Origin: JABDMH01 sp965222645 | Lineage (GTDB): Bacteria > Bacteroidota > Bacteroidia > Chitinophagales > Saprospiraceae | Assembly (NCBI GenBank): GCA_965222645.1 | Contig: OZ244968.1 | Location: forward strand, 2,914,001 to 2,978,000 | Direction: 5' to 3' | Length of the DNA stretch: 64,000 nucleotides | Translations under genes and position numbers: made by a program | Notes under the pieces: model-generated | The model's input: the letters and a program-made list of their open reading frames with translations, nothing else | Told to the model about the DNA's origin: nothing | The model's database searches: none | Shown: one piece after another, positions 44,811-54,085 of the stretch | Numbering within the stretch: the stretch's first letter is position 1 | How the letters are laid out: the number at the start of each line of letters is the position of its first letter

Positions 44811-44971
44811 AACCCTTTCACACCCGTGTGCCGAAGCACTACGCAAGAAAAACAAGTTCAAACCGTGACCATCAAGTTTCCAACAACTGCACATCATGAT
44901 GATGGCAGGAATGCTCTGCTGGCATCCTGTCATAGGATGTGCATTTATTGAGAACTGGTGTTAAGAATAGC

Positions 44972-45196
44972 TCAAAAGAGAGCTACGGAATTATTATTTA
45001 ACTTCACCTTTGCAGTGGCACACTTTGACCGAAATACACAGTAACCGTACAATTTCTCGATGCCGCTCCTTCTTCTCCCGACTACATTACTTCCTGATTT
45101 GCCAAATCCAGCTTGGCCCTCAGCATCATATTGAATCCGCCAATTGTAAAGCATATTGGAAGACACGCCAGCCTTCTCGATGACTCAGAAACGCCA
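44972..45196 (-). mobile_element. fragment of IS3-family transposase OrfA
   Basis: On the minus strand the frame reads EKAGVSSNMLYNWRIQ then YDAEGQAGFGKSG, the helix-turn-helix end of an IS3-family OrfA (LLYxW with EGxAxF). Only this C-terminal part remains, closed by TGA upstream; OrfB and terminal repeats are not visible. The rest of the 44776-45577 gap shows no gene. Confidence 0.6.
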
Positions 45197-45577
45197 TGTA
45201 ACTCTGCATTTTACTTTATTAGGATTTTCTTTGATTGAGTCCATCTCCTTCTTTTTTCTCATGATTCCTCTGATTTATATTCTCTTATTTCGAGAAATCC
45301 CGTTCAGTTTTTTTAGGGGGCTAGAAGGAGCCTTACTCCTTTATCTTTGCCCTATCAGTTGACTAAAAAGATAGAAACCATGAATTCTACTAAGTGATTT
45401 GCCAATATGCTTCTCAATCCGGCAAGTTATTCGTAATTAGTGAGCATTCAACAGGCCATTGGGGGATAATATTATATTCGCTTTAGATTTCCTGGATGAT
45501 GTATTACTCTAGTTTAGAAGAGATAATGCGGAGCTCCAAGAATGTGAAGGGCTGAGGAAAGCAATTTAGAAAATATT

Positions 45578-46777
45578 ATGGGCATGACTAGACTACTCAT
45601 TTGCATTTTAATTTTTTCATTCTCACTTAGTGTCGGACTATATGGACAACCCGAATTCAAACTCACACCTGTAGACCAGGTCGAGACTTCCCAGAACACC
45701 GTGTCGTGCACTGTACACCAATTGGGAAGCCAACATTTCATCTATTCAGCAGGTGATGGTAACAAAATTGATGTATTCGAGGTCGATGCTGAAGGGAAGA
45801 TGCAGATCTTGACCAATTATGTGGTGTCTGGTGGAGATAATACCGTGCGAGGGCTTATAACCGATCAGGTAGGTGGCAATGATTTTCTTTTTGCCGGTTT
45901 GAAAGGAGGCAACGCGGTCGAAGTTTTCAAGATCCTTCCAGACGGTAGACTGAATAGTGTATTTGTGATGCCTGATACCGACACTACGTACCTGGGAATC
46001 GTCATCACTTTGCAAGTGATCCATATGGAGGCCGCCTCTTACTTGTTTGTCGGTGGACTAGAAAAAACACCTGGACTCAGTGCCTTTAGGATCTTGCCGG
46101 AAGGGCAGTTAGAGCATATTCAATCCATGCCTGATAATGAGAACGTTTTCACGGATGGGATCATAGGTATGTCAGTCCATCAGATTGAGGGAAAAACTTT
46201 CCTTTTTACCGGTGGCTTTCAAGATAATGGGTTGAGCAGTTTTCGAGTTTATGAAGACGGCCATTTTGAAAATGTCAGCAACATTGGCGATGACAACAAC
46301 TTGTATTTGAACGGCACCTATCCAGTCATATCCAGCTCCAAATCAGGCTGGCATTTCATTGTCGTTGGGCATAGGCATCACATCTACTACAAGCCAACGC
46401 CCTGGGTAAAGGATCGACACAAATACTACTACCATGGTGATGCAGTAAGTGTCTTCTTGGTAGACAATCAGGGGAAGCTAATGCCTCGCTCTATCTTTGC
46501 AGGTAATAGTGAAACCCTGATCAAAGGACAAACTCGTCTGCATATACTCTCATTAGATGAAGACTACGATTTGATCGCTGTCGCTACCAGAGATGACCAA
46601 AGTATACAGTTGTGTGCACTAAATAATACGGGAAGACTAGTTGATGCAGGAAAAATAAAGACAGGATTTCCAATCTACTACGGCCTCTGCGGGCAAAAAA
46701 TTGGAGATCAATTGTTCCTCTTTGCAGGATCTGTCGGTGGAAATACCTTTGCATCTTACCGTCTCGATCCCTTATAA
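45578..46777 (+). CDS. exported beta-propeller protein (lactonase-like)
   Basis: 399 residues with a signal peptide cut near LYGQ. The body is a run of about seven blades with the recurring theme FLFxGG...LSxFRxxxDGxL, e.g. DFLFAGLKGGNAVEVFKI, YLFVGGLEKTPGLSAF and FLFTGGFQDNGLSSF. This resembles 6-phosphogluconolactonase-type (YkgB/Lactonase) propellers. Exported homologues could hydrolyse sugar lactones or only bind; no metal site could be picked out. It is followed by a Dabb protein and then a GH117 gene. Confidence 0.7.
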   Translation: MGMTRLLICILIFSFSLSVGLYGQPEFKLTPVDQVETSQNTVSCTVHQLGSQHFIYSAGDGNKIDVFEVDAEGKMQILTNYVVSGGDNTVRGLITDQVGGNDFLFAGLKGGNAVEVFKILPDGRLNSVFVMPDTDTTYLGIVITLQVIHMEAASYLFVGGLEKTPGLSAFRILPEGQLEHIQSMPDNENVFTDGIIGMSVHQIEGKTFLFTGGFQDNGLSSFRVYEDGHFENVSNIGDDNNLYLNGTYPVISSSKSGWHFIVVGHRHHIYYKPTPWVKDRHKYYYHGDAVSVFLVDNQGKLMPRSIFAGNSETLIKGQTRLHILSLDEDYDLIAVATRDDQSIQLCALNNTGRLVDAGKIKTGFPIYYGLCGQKIGDQLFLFAGSVGGNTFASYRLDPL

Positions 46778-46816
46778 TGGAAATGTTGATAAATCTTTAA
46801 CACGATCTTTTACGGC

Positions 46817-47221
46817 ATGATGATAAAAATGAGCGATATAGGCATCAAGGCATGGTTGTACCTAATCTTATTTGGTATTCTCTACTCGTGTTCTGATGTG
46901 AAAGTCAGTGACCAACCAGTATTAAGGCATGTGGTGCTTCTACAATTCAAGGATGATGTGTCTACAGAGGCAAAAGCGCAGGCAGTGCAAAAGTTTTTAG
47001 ATCTGGAGGGTAAAATCCCAGAGATCCTAAAGATCGAAGGTGGACAAAATATTAGTGATGGCGGTCTTAGTAAAGGATTTACCCACTGCTTCGTTCTCAC
47101 ATTTGAAAGTGAATCTGATCGGGACATCTACCTTCCTCATCCTGAACATACAAGGGTAGTTGAAGAAAACAAGCCTCTGTTGAGCGACCTGTTGGTTGCT
47201 GATTTTTGGGGAGAGGAGTAG
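46817..47221 (+). CDS. Dabb-domain lipoprotein
   Basis: 134 residues: lipobox GILYSC then a stress-responsive alpha/beta barrel (Dabb) domain with VLRHVVLLQFKDDVS, FTHCFVLTFESESDRDIY and LPHPEHTRVVE. Cytoplasmic Dabb proteins are small dimeric enzymes or binders; the exported lipoprotein form is common in Bacteroidota polysaccharide clusters, with unknown role. It lies between the propeller gene and a GH117 gene. Confidence 0.85.
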   Translation: MMIKMSDIGIKAWLYLILFGILYSCSDVKVSDQPVLRHVVLLQFKDDVSTEAKAQAVQKFLDLEGKIPEILKIEGGQNISDGGLSKGFTHCFVLTFESESDRDIYLPHPEHTRVVEENKPLLSDLLVADFWGEE

Positions 47222-47443
47222 AGTGGATCTTCAGAAGTAGTCATCAACCAGCATATGATCCGATTTCATATTTAGTCAAAGTAGGGATTTGTGACGATGA
47301 TGATTCTCCTGATTCAGTCTAGAAGCAAAAGTAATTCTTGCCTTGTCCAGTATTTGTCTATCCCTACCATGAGCTAATTGCACATTCTGTAAATTACATT
47401 ATGTTCACGGAACAATTATCCAACTTCACTAGATCATCAAGTT

Positions 47444-48736
47444 TTGAGACGACAAGTATTTCTAAACCTGTATTTACACTTCAGGTCCATCATTTTGCCA
47501 CTTCTCGTACTCTCGTGTTCGTCGGGCACAAAAGCACCGGTTGACTCGAGTGAGGGTTTTCCCTATGGCAATATTCCACGTGAGAAGCCCGATCGTCCTC
47601 TTAGTGCTGCCATGAACCGCGTGTATGACGGCACCTATGATTCACTGGAAGTAGCTACCAATGAGTTATTTTCAAATTTTAAATATACACCCCTGAAAGG
47701 ATTTGACTACAATGGTGGCGATGGCACGCGCTCCCGGCGAGATGCCACCAAGGTAATTCTGGTAGATGGCACCTTTTATGTTTGGTATACGCACCGTCAA
47801 ACATCTGTGCCACCCAATGCCGATGGCGGAAATGACACTGTACCATCTCGCGATTGGGATCTTGCTGAGCTCTGGTACGCTACCAGCAGGGACGGGTTTA
47901 CTTGGGAGGAACAGGGCGTTGCGGTTACACGTATGGAAGAGCCGCATGCAGGATGGCGTTCGATCTCCACCCCGGACATCCTCATTTGGAAGGACAAGTA
48001 TTACCTTTACTACCAGGCCTATACAGACATGCCTGGCGCGCCGGGAACGCAAGGAGATGACTGCCCCGTGTCAGTTTCCTGGGCAGATTCTCCAGATGGC
48101 CCATGGACGCCTGCCAATAAAATCGTGGTGGAGAATGGTCCGCCAGGGACATGGGACCAGTACAAAATCCACGACCCTTATCCCTTGATTTACAAAGGAA
48201 AAATCTACCTCTACTACAAAGGCGAAATGGGGGGGAGTCCCAAGGTTCGTGCACAAGGGCTTGCCATTGCTGATAACCCCTTAGGTCCCTTTGAAAAGCA
48301 TCCTCTCAATCCTGTAATTAACTCTGGCCATGAAACAGCACTTTTTCCATTTCGGGGTGGTATAGCAGCGCTGGTGAGTCGTCACGGTTTGGAGCATAAT
48401 ACGATTCAATATGCCCCGGATGGTGTGAACTTCGAGGTGGCAGCTATCTCCAGCTTACTTCCCATAGCCCCGGGAGCGTATGTACCAGATGCCTTCGTTG
48501 ACAATGGTGACGGTCGGGGCATAACCTGGGGACTTTGCCATTTCAGAGACGTACTTAAGGTAGGCGGTGCTAGCCAGAGCTACAGTATACTGGCCAGGTT
48601 TGATTGCGATCTCAGCCTCGATGTACACGACCCGGAAATGAAGGAAAGCGACATTTTCAATCATCCGGAAATCAATTTTCAATTTGGGCTCAGCAAGCAA
48701 CAACGTCGACGTATTGAAGCTATGGTGCCAAAATAA
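47444..48736 (+). CDS. GH117 family lipoprotein
   Basis: 430 residues starting at TTG 47444; no ATG is available before the lipobox (LLVLSC, Cys25). GH117 marks are SAAMNR (54-59), Asp100 in SRRDATK (the common DPSK is altered), the second Asp in IHDPYPLI, and NSGHE. It lacks the PPIGWNRA-type loop and instead has a short VPPNADGGND segment, so substrate fit may differ from the paralogues at 15854 and 24819. Likely periplasmic or surface-anchored. It follows a Dabb gene at a 222-bp gap without visible genes. Confidence 0.86.
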   Translation: MRRQVFLNLYLHFRSIILPLLVLSCSSGTKAPVDSSEGFPYGNIPREKPDRPLSAAMNRVYDGTYDSLEVATNELFSNFKYTPLKGFDYNGGDGTRSRRDATKVILVDGTFYVWYTHRQTSVPPNADGGNDTVPSRDWDLAELWYATSRDGFTWEEQGVAVTRMEEPHAGWRSISTPDILIWKDKYYLYYQAYTDMPGAPGTQGDDCPVSVSWADSPDGPWTPANKIVVENGPPGTWDQYKIHDPYPLIYKGKIYLYYKGEMGGSPKVRAQGLAIADNPLGPFEKHPLNPVINSGHETALFPFRGGIAALVSRHGLEHNTIQYAPDGVNFEVAAISSLLPIAPGAYVPDAFVDNGDGRGITWGLCHFRDVLKVGGASQSYSILARFDCDLSLDVHDPEMKESDIFNHPEINFQFGLSKQQRRRIEAMVPK

Positions 48737-48846
48737 ACCGCAAAGATCATTGATGGTGAAGAAGTGGGTGCTGGAATTGAAATGTGAATTGATTCGCAAT
48801 CGTGTTAATCGACACTTTGTAAACAAAATGTTACACAAGAATTTTT

Positions 48847-49395
48847 ATGAGAATTAAGATCAGAAGGAGTAAAGATCAAAACATTGTGTGGTCGGAAGGC
48901 ATTTGCAGGTCCTATTTGCTAACAATGTTCGTCCTCACTATCACAGGTCAACTCTTAGCTCAGGGGTTGGATCCGTCAGTGGAGGATAAAGAGGTCAACC
49001 AACGAGCAAGGGTTACAGGTCTACGATACATTAGTATTCACGTACTAGAACTTGAGAAATCACTTAAGTTGTATCGTGAGATTCTCGGGTTTAAGTTGGC
49101 CAACGCGGAAGTCTTGCATGGACAAGGACTTGAAGGAATGCTGGTCTTGAAGTTGAGGGCGAATGATTTAACGATTGGGCTATCGGTCACCGCACCTGAG
49201 TTTATGCACACCATAGGTCCGGTAGGAAATACTAACCACAACCACTTTATGCTTAAGGTCAATGATATCGGCCCAATCGGAGATCAACTGAAAGCAGAAG
49301 GATATCAGCTGGAAAACGAACATTATGTCCGAGACAAGTACACGTTTTTCGTGGGGCCAAATGGGGAGATCATTGGTCTTTCTTCGTGGGACTAA
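48847..49395 (+). CDS. exported VOC (glyoxalase/bleomycin resistance) family protein
   Basis: 182 residues. A signal-like segment (LLTMFVLTITGQLLAQ) precedes a single VOC unit: GLRYISIHVLELEKSLKLY, LGFKLANAEVL, GNTNHNHFMLKVND and a C-terminal FFVGPNGEIIGLSSW. The metal-ligand pattern (His in ISIH, Glu in the last strand) is plausible. VOC proteins bind or isomerise small electrophilic or hydroxylated compounds; the exported form is unusual and uncharacterised. It is the last intact gene before the decayed zone. Confidence 0.8.
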   Translation: MRIKIRRSKDQNIVWSEGICRSYLLTMFVLTITGQLLAQGLDPSVEDKEVNQRARVTGLRYISIHVLELEKSLKLYREILGFKLANAEVLHGQGLEGMLVLKLRANDLTIGLSVTAPEFMHTIGPVGNTNHNHFMLKVNDIGPIGDQLKAEGYQLENEHYVRDKYTFFVGPNGEIIGLSSWD

Positions 49396-49608
49396 TGTCT
49401 TGGAGGCGCAGGGCCGTGCCAGCACACAACCTCAGATCGATTGCAATATCAATCCTGATATGTATTACAACTTAACGTTTCATGAAAAAATGTTATCACG
49501 AAAAAATCCAAATTAATGAGGGGTGTGCAAACCTAGGACTTGAATTTACAGTGTGCCATTTTTACCTGATTTTGGATCAAAAAGTAAAAATTGTTGAAAA
49601 ACAACGAA

Positions 49609-49922
49609 ATGCAATACGACAAAGACCTACACTCTAAACAGAAAGAATTGTTTCTTGATGCAAGAGATTTCTTGCTATCATTTGATGACATTGTTGAAAC
49701 GAAAAAAGAAAGGATTACAACATATTCAAATGAAAAAGGTGGAATATGCCATATGCGAACTATGCAGCATGGAATTTACTTTGGTTTTTAGAAAGGTCCT
49801 AAAATGGAAGACAAATTTGGTTTACTACCAGGCAAAGGGAAAGCCGAGTTTTACCGATAAGAGGGTTAGATAAAAAAATTGTGGAATATTATATCCGGCA
49901 AGCAATAGAAATAAAAAAATAA
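49609..49922 (+). pseudogene. DUF1801 (YdhG-like) protein, nonsense codon and frameshift
   Basis: The frame from ATG 49609 gives LFLDARDFLLSFDD and QHGIYFGF, then TAG (49789-49791), then KGPKMEDKFGLLPGKGKAE in the same frame, and after a frameshift LPIRGLDKKIVEYYIRQAI to TAA 49920-49922. Put together this is a complete small DUF1801 protein with one in-frame stop and one indel. Function of the family is unknown. Confidence 0.65.
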
Positions 49923-50273
49923 GTGACTTACAATGAAATCATAGAATGTCTTTATGGCCTGCAAGATGCCGAAAAAATAGCCTTAAAGAGAAGCAGTTCG
50001 GAATCGTATCAAATAATTCTTTAAGTATTTATCATAAAGAACTAAGAAGGATTGCCAAGGCAATTAGATTTGACAACAAACTTGCACTTCAACTTTTCGA
50101 TTGTGGAATTTATGCAGGAAGACTTTTATATGCAAAATGTTTAAATCAAAAGATGTTGCAGAAGATGTAATGGAAAAGTGGGTAAAACATTTGAAAACAG
50201 GGAAATCTGTGATAGCTTCTCTATGAGATTGTTTACTAAAAGTGAATTTGCACTTACGAAAATCCTGGAGTGG
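49923..50273 (+). pseudogene. AlkD-like DNA alkylation repair protein, frameshifted and 3'-truncated
   Basis: Starting at GTG 49923 (directly after the preceding stop): TYNEIIECLYGLQDAEKIAL, then in other frames KQFGIVSNNSLSIYHKELRR, IAKAIRFDNKLALQLFD, SKDVAEDVMEKWVK and FENREICDSFSMRLF. These join into the N-terminal half of an AlkD/HEAT-repeat DNA glycosylase. At least three frame changes are needed, and similarity stops near 50273. Confidence 0.65.
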
Positions 50274-50426
50274 ACAACGGCAGGATCTGTCAATGAAGTC
50301 TTGAGGCTGGACCAGTAGTGAATTTGTTTCTAAATTGCTGAGAGCGGCACACCAAGCCCTTTGTAGGCAATGCTCATATATCGAGTTACGAGAAGATTGT
50401 ATCTTTAATCTTTAAATATTTCAAAA

Positions 50427-50639
50427 ATGAAACATCTATTCTTGACAACCTTCATGACGGTAGTGATGCTTCTTGTATGCAATACCCAAACTAGAAAAAT
50501 TGACTCTAACAAAATTGTGGATTTGAATGACTTCCAATCACTCCCGACAGAGGATGAATGGAAAGCTGCCGTCCTTCCGACAGAGGATGAATGGAAAAAG
50601 GCTGTGGAAAGCGAGAAGAAGTCCAACGGCAAAGAATGA
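50427..50639 (+). CDS. small exported peptide with 11-residue tandem repeat
   Basis: 70 residues: a signal or lipoprotein-like N-terminus (LFLTTFMTVVMLLVC), a linker, then two copies of LPTEDEWK(A/K)AV and a charged tail. The repeats are coded by tandem 33-bp units at 50541-50573 and 50574-50606, sharing 21 identical bases (CCGACAGAGGATGAATGGAA plus A). A run of about 20 A/T-rich bases and a reasonable leader precede the ATG. No family is recognised. It lies inside a zone of pseudogenes, yet its frame is intact. Confidence 0.5.
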   Translation: MKHLFLTTFMTVVMLLVCNTQTRKIDSNKIVDLNDFQSLPTEDEWKAAVLPTEDEWKKAVESEKKSNGKE

Positions 50640-50996
50640 GGGCCCAAACGAATACTACTGACATCCTTCAAACTACAAATTTTGACTCCTGATGACAAGC
50701 CTGCATTTTGGAGACAATTTTTGATTAATTTTTTTGACAAGTCGGAACGGACGCACTGCCTACAACAAGATATAAACGTAATGCGGACCAGAGGCTAGAA
50801 ATGAGTATTTTTTCTCCTGAGAAACCATACGATACATTTATCAAAGATTTCTACACTTTATCATCCAGGTTATGAAAACATCGTAGTTCTACCCGCTCTA
50901 TGATTTTAAAAGAATAAACTGTAAATTCAATGATTTCAAATCAAATTGGTGGATTAGATTTGCGGCAATAAATATGAACTTGGCGTAGGAGTGACA
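50640..50996. other. gene-free stretch before the RsgA fragment
   Basis: No gene seen. ACTGCCTACAACA followed by ATAAACGTAATGCGG (about 50757-50793) resembles, from memory, sequences found downstream of many small Bacteroidota genes and compared with attC sites; I could not define both ends. Confidence 0.25.
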
Positions 50997-51170
50997 ATGT
51001 TAAAAGATTTAGGCTATAATTCTGCTTTAGAAGATTATATAAAAGATAATAATCTCGGAGATTATCAAATTGGGCAGAATAATTTCTGAACACAAGGAAA
51101 GATTCGTTGTCAAAACAGAAGAAAAAGAGTGCGACGCAGAAATCATCGGAAATCTAAGATATACTGCCAC
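50997..51170 (+). pseudogene. rsgA: 5' fragment of ribosome small-subunit GTPase RsgA
   Basis: ATG 50997 opens MLKDLGYNSALEDYIKDN and GDYQIG; after a frameshift the text continues GRIISEHKERFVVKTEE and CDAEIIGNLRYTA. This is the N-terminal OB-fold region of RsgA (YjeQ), a GTPase of 30S maturation. The GTPase domain is absent: similarity ends at about 51170, exactly where the dispersed repeat at 51174 begins. A functional copy must lie elsewhere if the cell needs one. Confidence 0.65.
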
Positions 51171-51173
51171 TCC

Positions 51174-51211
51174 ATGTCAGCCACCTTAAGAGATGGCTAC
51201 CAGGTATCGCC
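51174..51211 (+). repeat. dispersed palindromic repeat, copy 2
   Basis: GTCAGCCACC-TTAAG-AGATGGCTACCAGGTATCGCC shows about three quarters identity, with one indel, to the core at 37022-37060. The inner dyad GCCA...TGGC is kept; the outer left arm is worn. It caps the RsgA fragment and overlaps the region just before the MORN gene. Confidence 0.5.
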
Positions 51212-51243
51212 GAACCACAGTAGCCAATAAAAAATCAATCACC

Positions 51244-51639
51244 ATGAAAAACATTTCTGGAATCGATGAAAACGGCAATCCTAAAAATGGACCCTTTAAA
51301 CTTTTCTTTAAGAACGGTCTTGTCTCTTGCCAGGGTGAATTTGACAATGGAAAGAAAGCAGGAAAGTGGAAGTACTTTCTCAACAATGGGCAGATGCAAT
51401 CCTCTGGCAACTACAAGGACGGAAAAATCATTGGACGGTGGAAATGGTTTTATAAGAACGGTAAACCGCGGGGCACGGGCGGCTTTGACGATGATGAGAA
51501 AAAACATGGTGTATGGAAGCGATATCATGACAATGGCCAGCTCTGGGACGAAGGTCGCTTCGTACATGGCAAAAAGAAGGGCACTTGGAAGGTCTATAAT
51601 GAGGCTGGCGAACTCAAAAGGGAACAAACTTTCAAGTAA
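51244..51639 (+). CDS. MORN-repeat (YwqK-like) protein
   Basis: 131 residues from ATG 51244; an ATG at 51193 lies inside the repeat element and adds an unrelated basic leader. Five MORN-like units are visible with the theme NGxxxxxGxFxxGKKxGxWKxY, for example LNNGQMQSSGNYKDGK and HDNGQLWDEGRFVHGKK. No signal peptide. In Bacteroidota such proteins are often annotated as antitoxin-like YwqK homologues, but the activity is unknown. Intact frame within a decayed zone. Confidence 0.75.
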   Translation: MKNISGIDENGNPKNGPFKLFFKNGLVSCQGEFDNGKKAGKWKYFLNNGQMQSSGNYKDGKIIGRWKWFYKNGKPRGTGGFDDDEKKHGVWKRYHDNGQLWDEGRFVHGKKKGTWKVYNEAGELKREQTFK

Positions 51640-52187
51640 AGGAACATGTGCCCAAGTCTATCATTAAGGGTTCTCAAGCAGATAGTACAGGCAGTCTGCC
51701 TTGAGATCCATCCACATTTAAAATGAGGATTTATCGAATGAAGCCTAAAAAGATAATCTTGATCGGCAGATAATTGAATAGAAGAAAGTATATAGTCGAG
51801 GAACCGGCCGCAGAACAGCTGGAACCTGAACCCGGCCCAACTCTCGGATCATCTTTGGGGATCAGCTCCGGCTAGATCTGTGAGCCGGAGTACACCGGGT
51901 TAGGCCACATGTATATCTGAAATTCGAGGATCAATCAAATAGTTCTTTCACGAAATGAAATTTGACCCACTTTATGGTCATATCCCAATTTTTTGATTCG
52001 AGGCAAGTTTTTTTTCGTGATATCTGCAGCTACCATAAAGGCAAGTCGGGCTACTACATTTGTACACATAATTGTTGAGGTGGATCACCCTTCTAATCAC
52101 CCCATTTTATGTGCTATCCGTGTTTTAATCCCAATTTGATAGGAAACAGTTTGGCAAATGATTGGAAATTCGGTTATTTTGATAAAG
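51640..52187. other. gene-free stretch between MORN and sulfatase genes
   Basis: No open frame worth calling. It contains the nested inverted repeat at 51829-51901 and a lone -7-like TACATTTG (52055-52062) without a matching -33 box. Confidence 0.4.
51829..51901 (+). repeat. GC-rich nested inverted repeat
   Basis: Outer arms AACCCGG (51829-51835) and CCGGGTT (51895-51901); inner arms CTCCGGCT (51866-51873) and AGCCGGAG (51883-51890) with a 9-nt loop. The 73-nt element is far richer in G and C than its surroundings. It could be a structured RNA, a recombination site or an IS end; nothing decides between these. Confidence 0.45.
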
Positions 52188-53873
52188 ATGTTTCAATTCT
52201 TAAACCTCAGGATTTCTTCCGTATTTCACACACTTTTCGGGCAGGCTTTATTACTAATCCCCTTCGTGTCCTCTTCCCAGGCCGCAGATTTCCCGGAAAA
52301 GCCGAACGTCATTTTTATCATCACCGATGACCAGCACCGGGAGAGTTTTGGTTTTATTGAAAACAAGGCACTGACACCGAATATCGATCGAATTGCCCGG
52401 GACGGTATTTACTTCTCTCAATGCTACGTGGCGGCCAGTGTCTGCACACCGAGTCGTTACTCATGCCTGACCGGACAATACGCCAGCCGTTGCCAGACTC
52501 CCAATTTCCTCAAAGGGATTACACCAGAAGGCCAGACACGTGTGACCTGGAACATCAGCCTGGCTGAGAACTAGCTCATCCTCCCCCACTTACTGCAACA
52601 AGTGGGCTATAAAACCGGAATGGTCGGCAAATGGCACTTGGGAGGCATTTCGGACCGGTTTCAATCGGTTCCCCCAGGCAGTGATCCTGCCAATCCTGAA
52701 GTAGCCAGGATATTGGAGGAGAATCAGGAAAATTACTGTAGGGCTCTCCGGAATAAGTATGGCTGGGACTATGCTGCGGCTGTCTACCGTGCCAATCTGG
52801 ACGGTGATAGAAGCCTGAGAAACACTGGGATAGATGTCCATAACATGGAGGCGATGACGCAGGCAGGATTAGAGTTCATTGAGGACAATCAAAATCAACC
52901 CTTTTTCTTATATTTCTCGACCACACTGCTTCATTATCCGGAGGTCTATAAATCGCTGGATGCCGACCCGAGAATCGGTCCAGCAGGTCTGATGGCGAAA
53001 CCCATAACCGGTATCCAACCATCACGTGAATCCGTCCTACAGCGAGCTGCCGAAGCAGGAGTAACTGGAAGAGCAGTTGAGGCAACCTGGCTCGACGATG
53101 GCATCGGAGCGCTCGTTCATAAGCTGGAAGAGCTCGGTATAGCAGAAAACACACTGGTGCTGCTTTTTAATGATAACGGGATGGATTATGGGGGGAAGGG
53201 AACTTGCTATCAAGGAGGTATACTTTCACCGACGATCGCCTACTGGCCGGGTACCATTAGGCCGGCTTCAGAGGAACGCTTGATACAGAACGTAGACTTT
53301 GTGCCGACCATCCTAGAATTGAGTGGTGCGGAGGCGCCGGCAGACATGACAATTGATGGTATAAGTCTCGTACCCCTCTTTACGAGAAAGGTCGTGGAAT
53401 GGCGCAGTTCCATTTATTCGGAAATAGGGTACGTGCGTTGTGTGGTGACAGACGATGGATGGAAGTATTTCGCGTTTCGAGTTCCTCCAAGCAGCCTGCG
53501 TCCGCTTGAAGAACGTTTGGCCTCGCAGCTCCGTTATCATGAAAGGCTTCGCAAGGAAGAACCTTGGCGGATGGAATTCGTAGAAATCGACCCGGAAGCA
53601 CGATTCTTTCATTTGGGTCTATCACCTGGAGGAACAGCCTTCGAACAGGATCCTTTCAGACCGGGTGCTCAGCAGGGAGAATGGCACGATCCAGCTCCAT
53701 GGAGACACAATTATTTTGACCAGGACCAGCTGTATCAGATCAGCAGTGATCCGTTAGAGATTACCAATCTTGCAAATCATCCTACGTATGCCAACAAGTT
53801 GCTTGAGATGCAGAATGTTCTTAAGCACTATCTGAACCAACTACCTGGTACGTTCGCAGAGTTGAAACCGTGA
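52188..53873 (+). pseudogene. S1 family sulfatase interrupted by one in-frame TAG
   Basis: From ATG 52188 the protein has a signal peptide (ALLLIPFVSSSQA), ITDDQHRES and formylglycine motif SVCTPSRYSCLTGQ (Cys86). At codon 129 a TAG (52572-52574) follows WNISLAEN; the same frame continues without loss as LILPHLLQQVGYKTGM and GKWHLGG to the end at 53873. No other defect is visible over 561 codons. A GAG or CAG to TAG change is the simplest explanation, where family members usually have Glu, Gln or Thr. Either a very recent pseudogene or a sequencing error. The downstream 1.27 kb alone lacks the catalytic Cys. Confidence 0.8.
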
Positions 53874-54085
53874 TGATCAGAAAAACTGGTGCAACGACTA
53901 GTACCATCATTCCTCTAGGAAAGAAAATTATTTCGGCAGCACGCGTCCGTCGAAGCCTGGATGGCGGAGTTGGAAGCTACCTACAAGTTAAAGTCTGCTT
54001 CTAGTCACAGTCGTAAGACACTCGAGAATACCGAATGCAATGGGGAAGCCTCACATGTAAAACGATAGAAAAGTACTAATTTTTG

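Noticed and set aside
45156..45362. A short hydrophobic plus-strand open frame that might be a membrane peptide.
   Set aside because: It overlaps the IS3 OrfA fragment in antisense and lacks a leader or neighbours that support it.
49609..53873. Two in-frame TAG codons (49789 and 52572) might indicate amber recoding.
   Set aside because: Other genes here end normally at TAG (for example at 7880 and 1003), one of the two loci also has a frameshift, and no recoding element or tRNA gene is visible.
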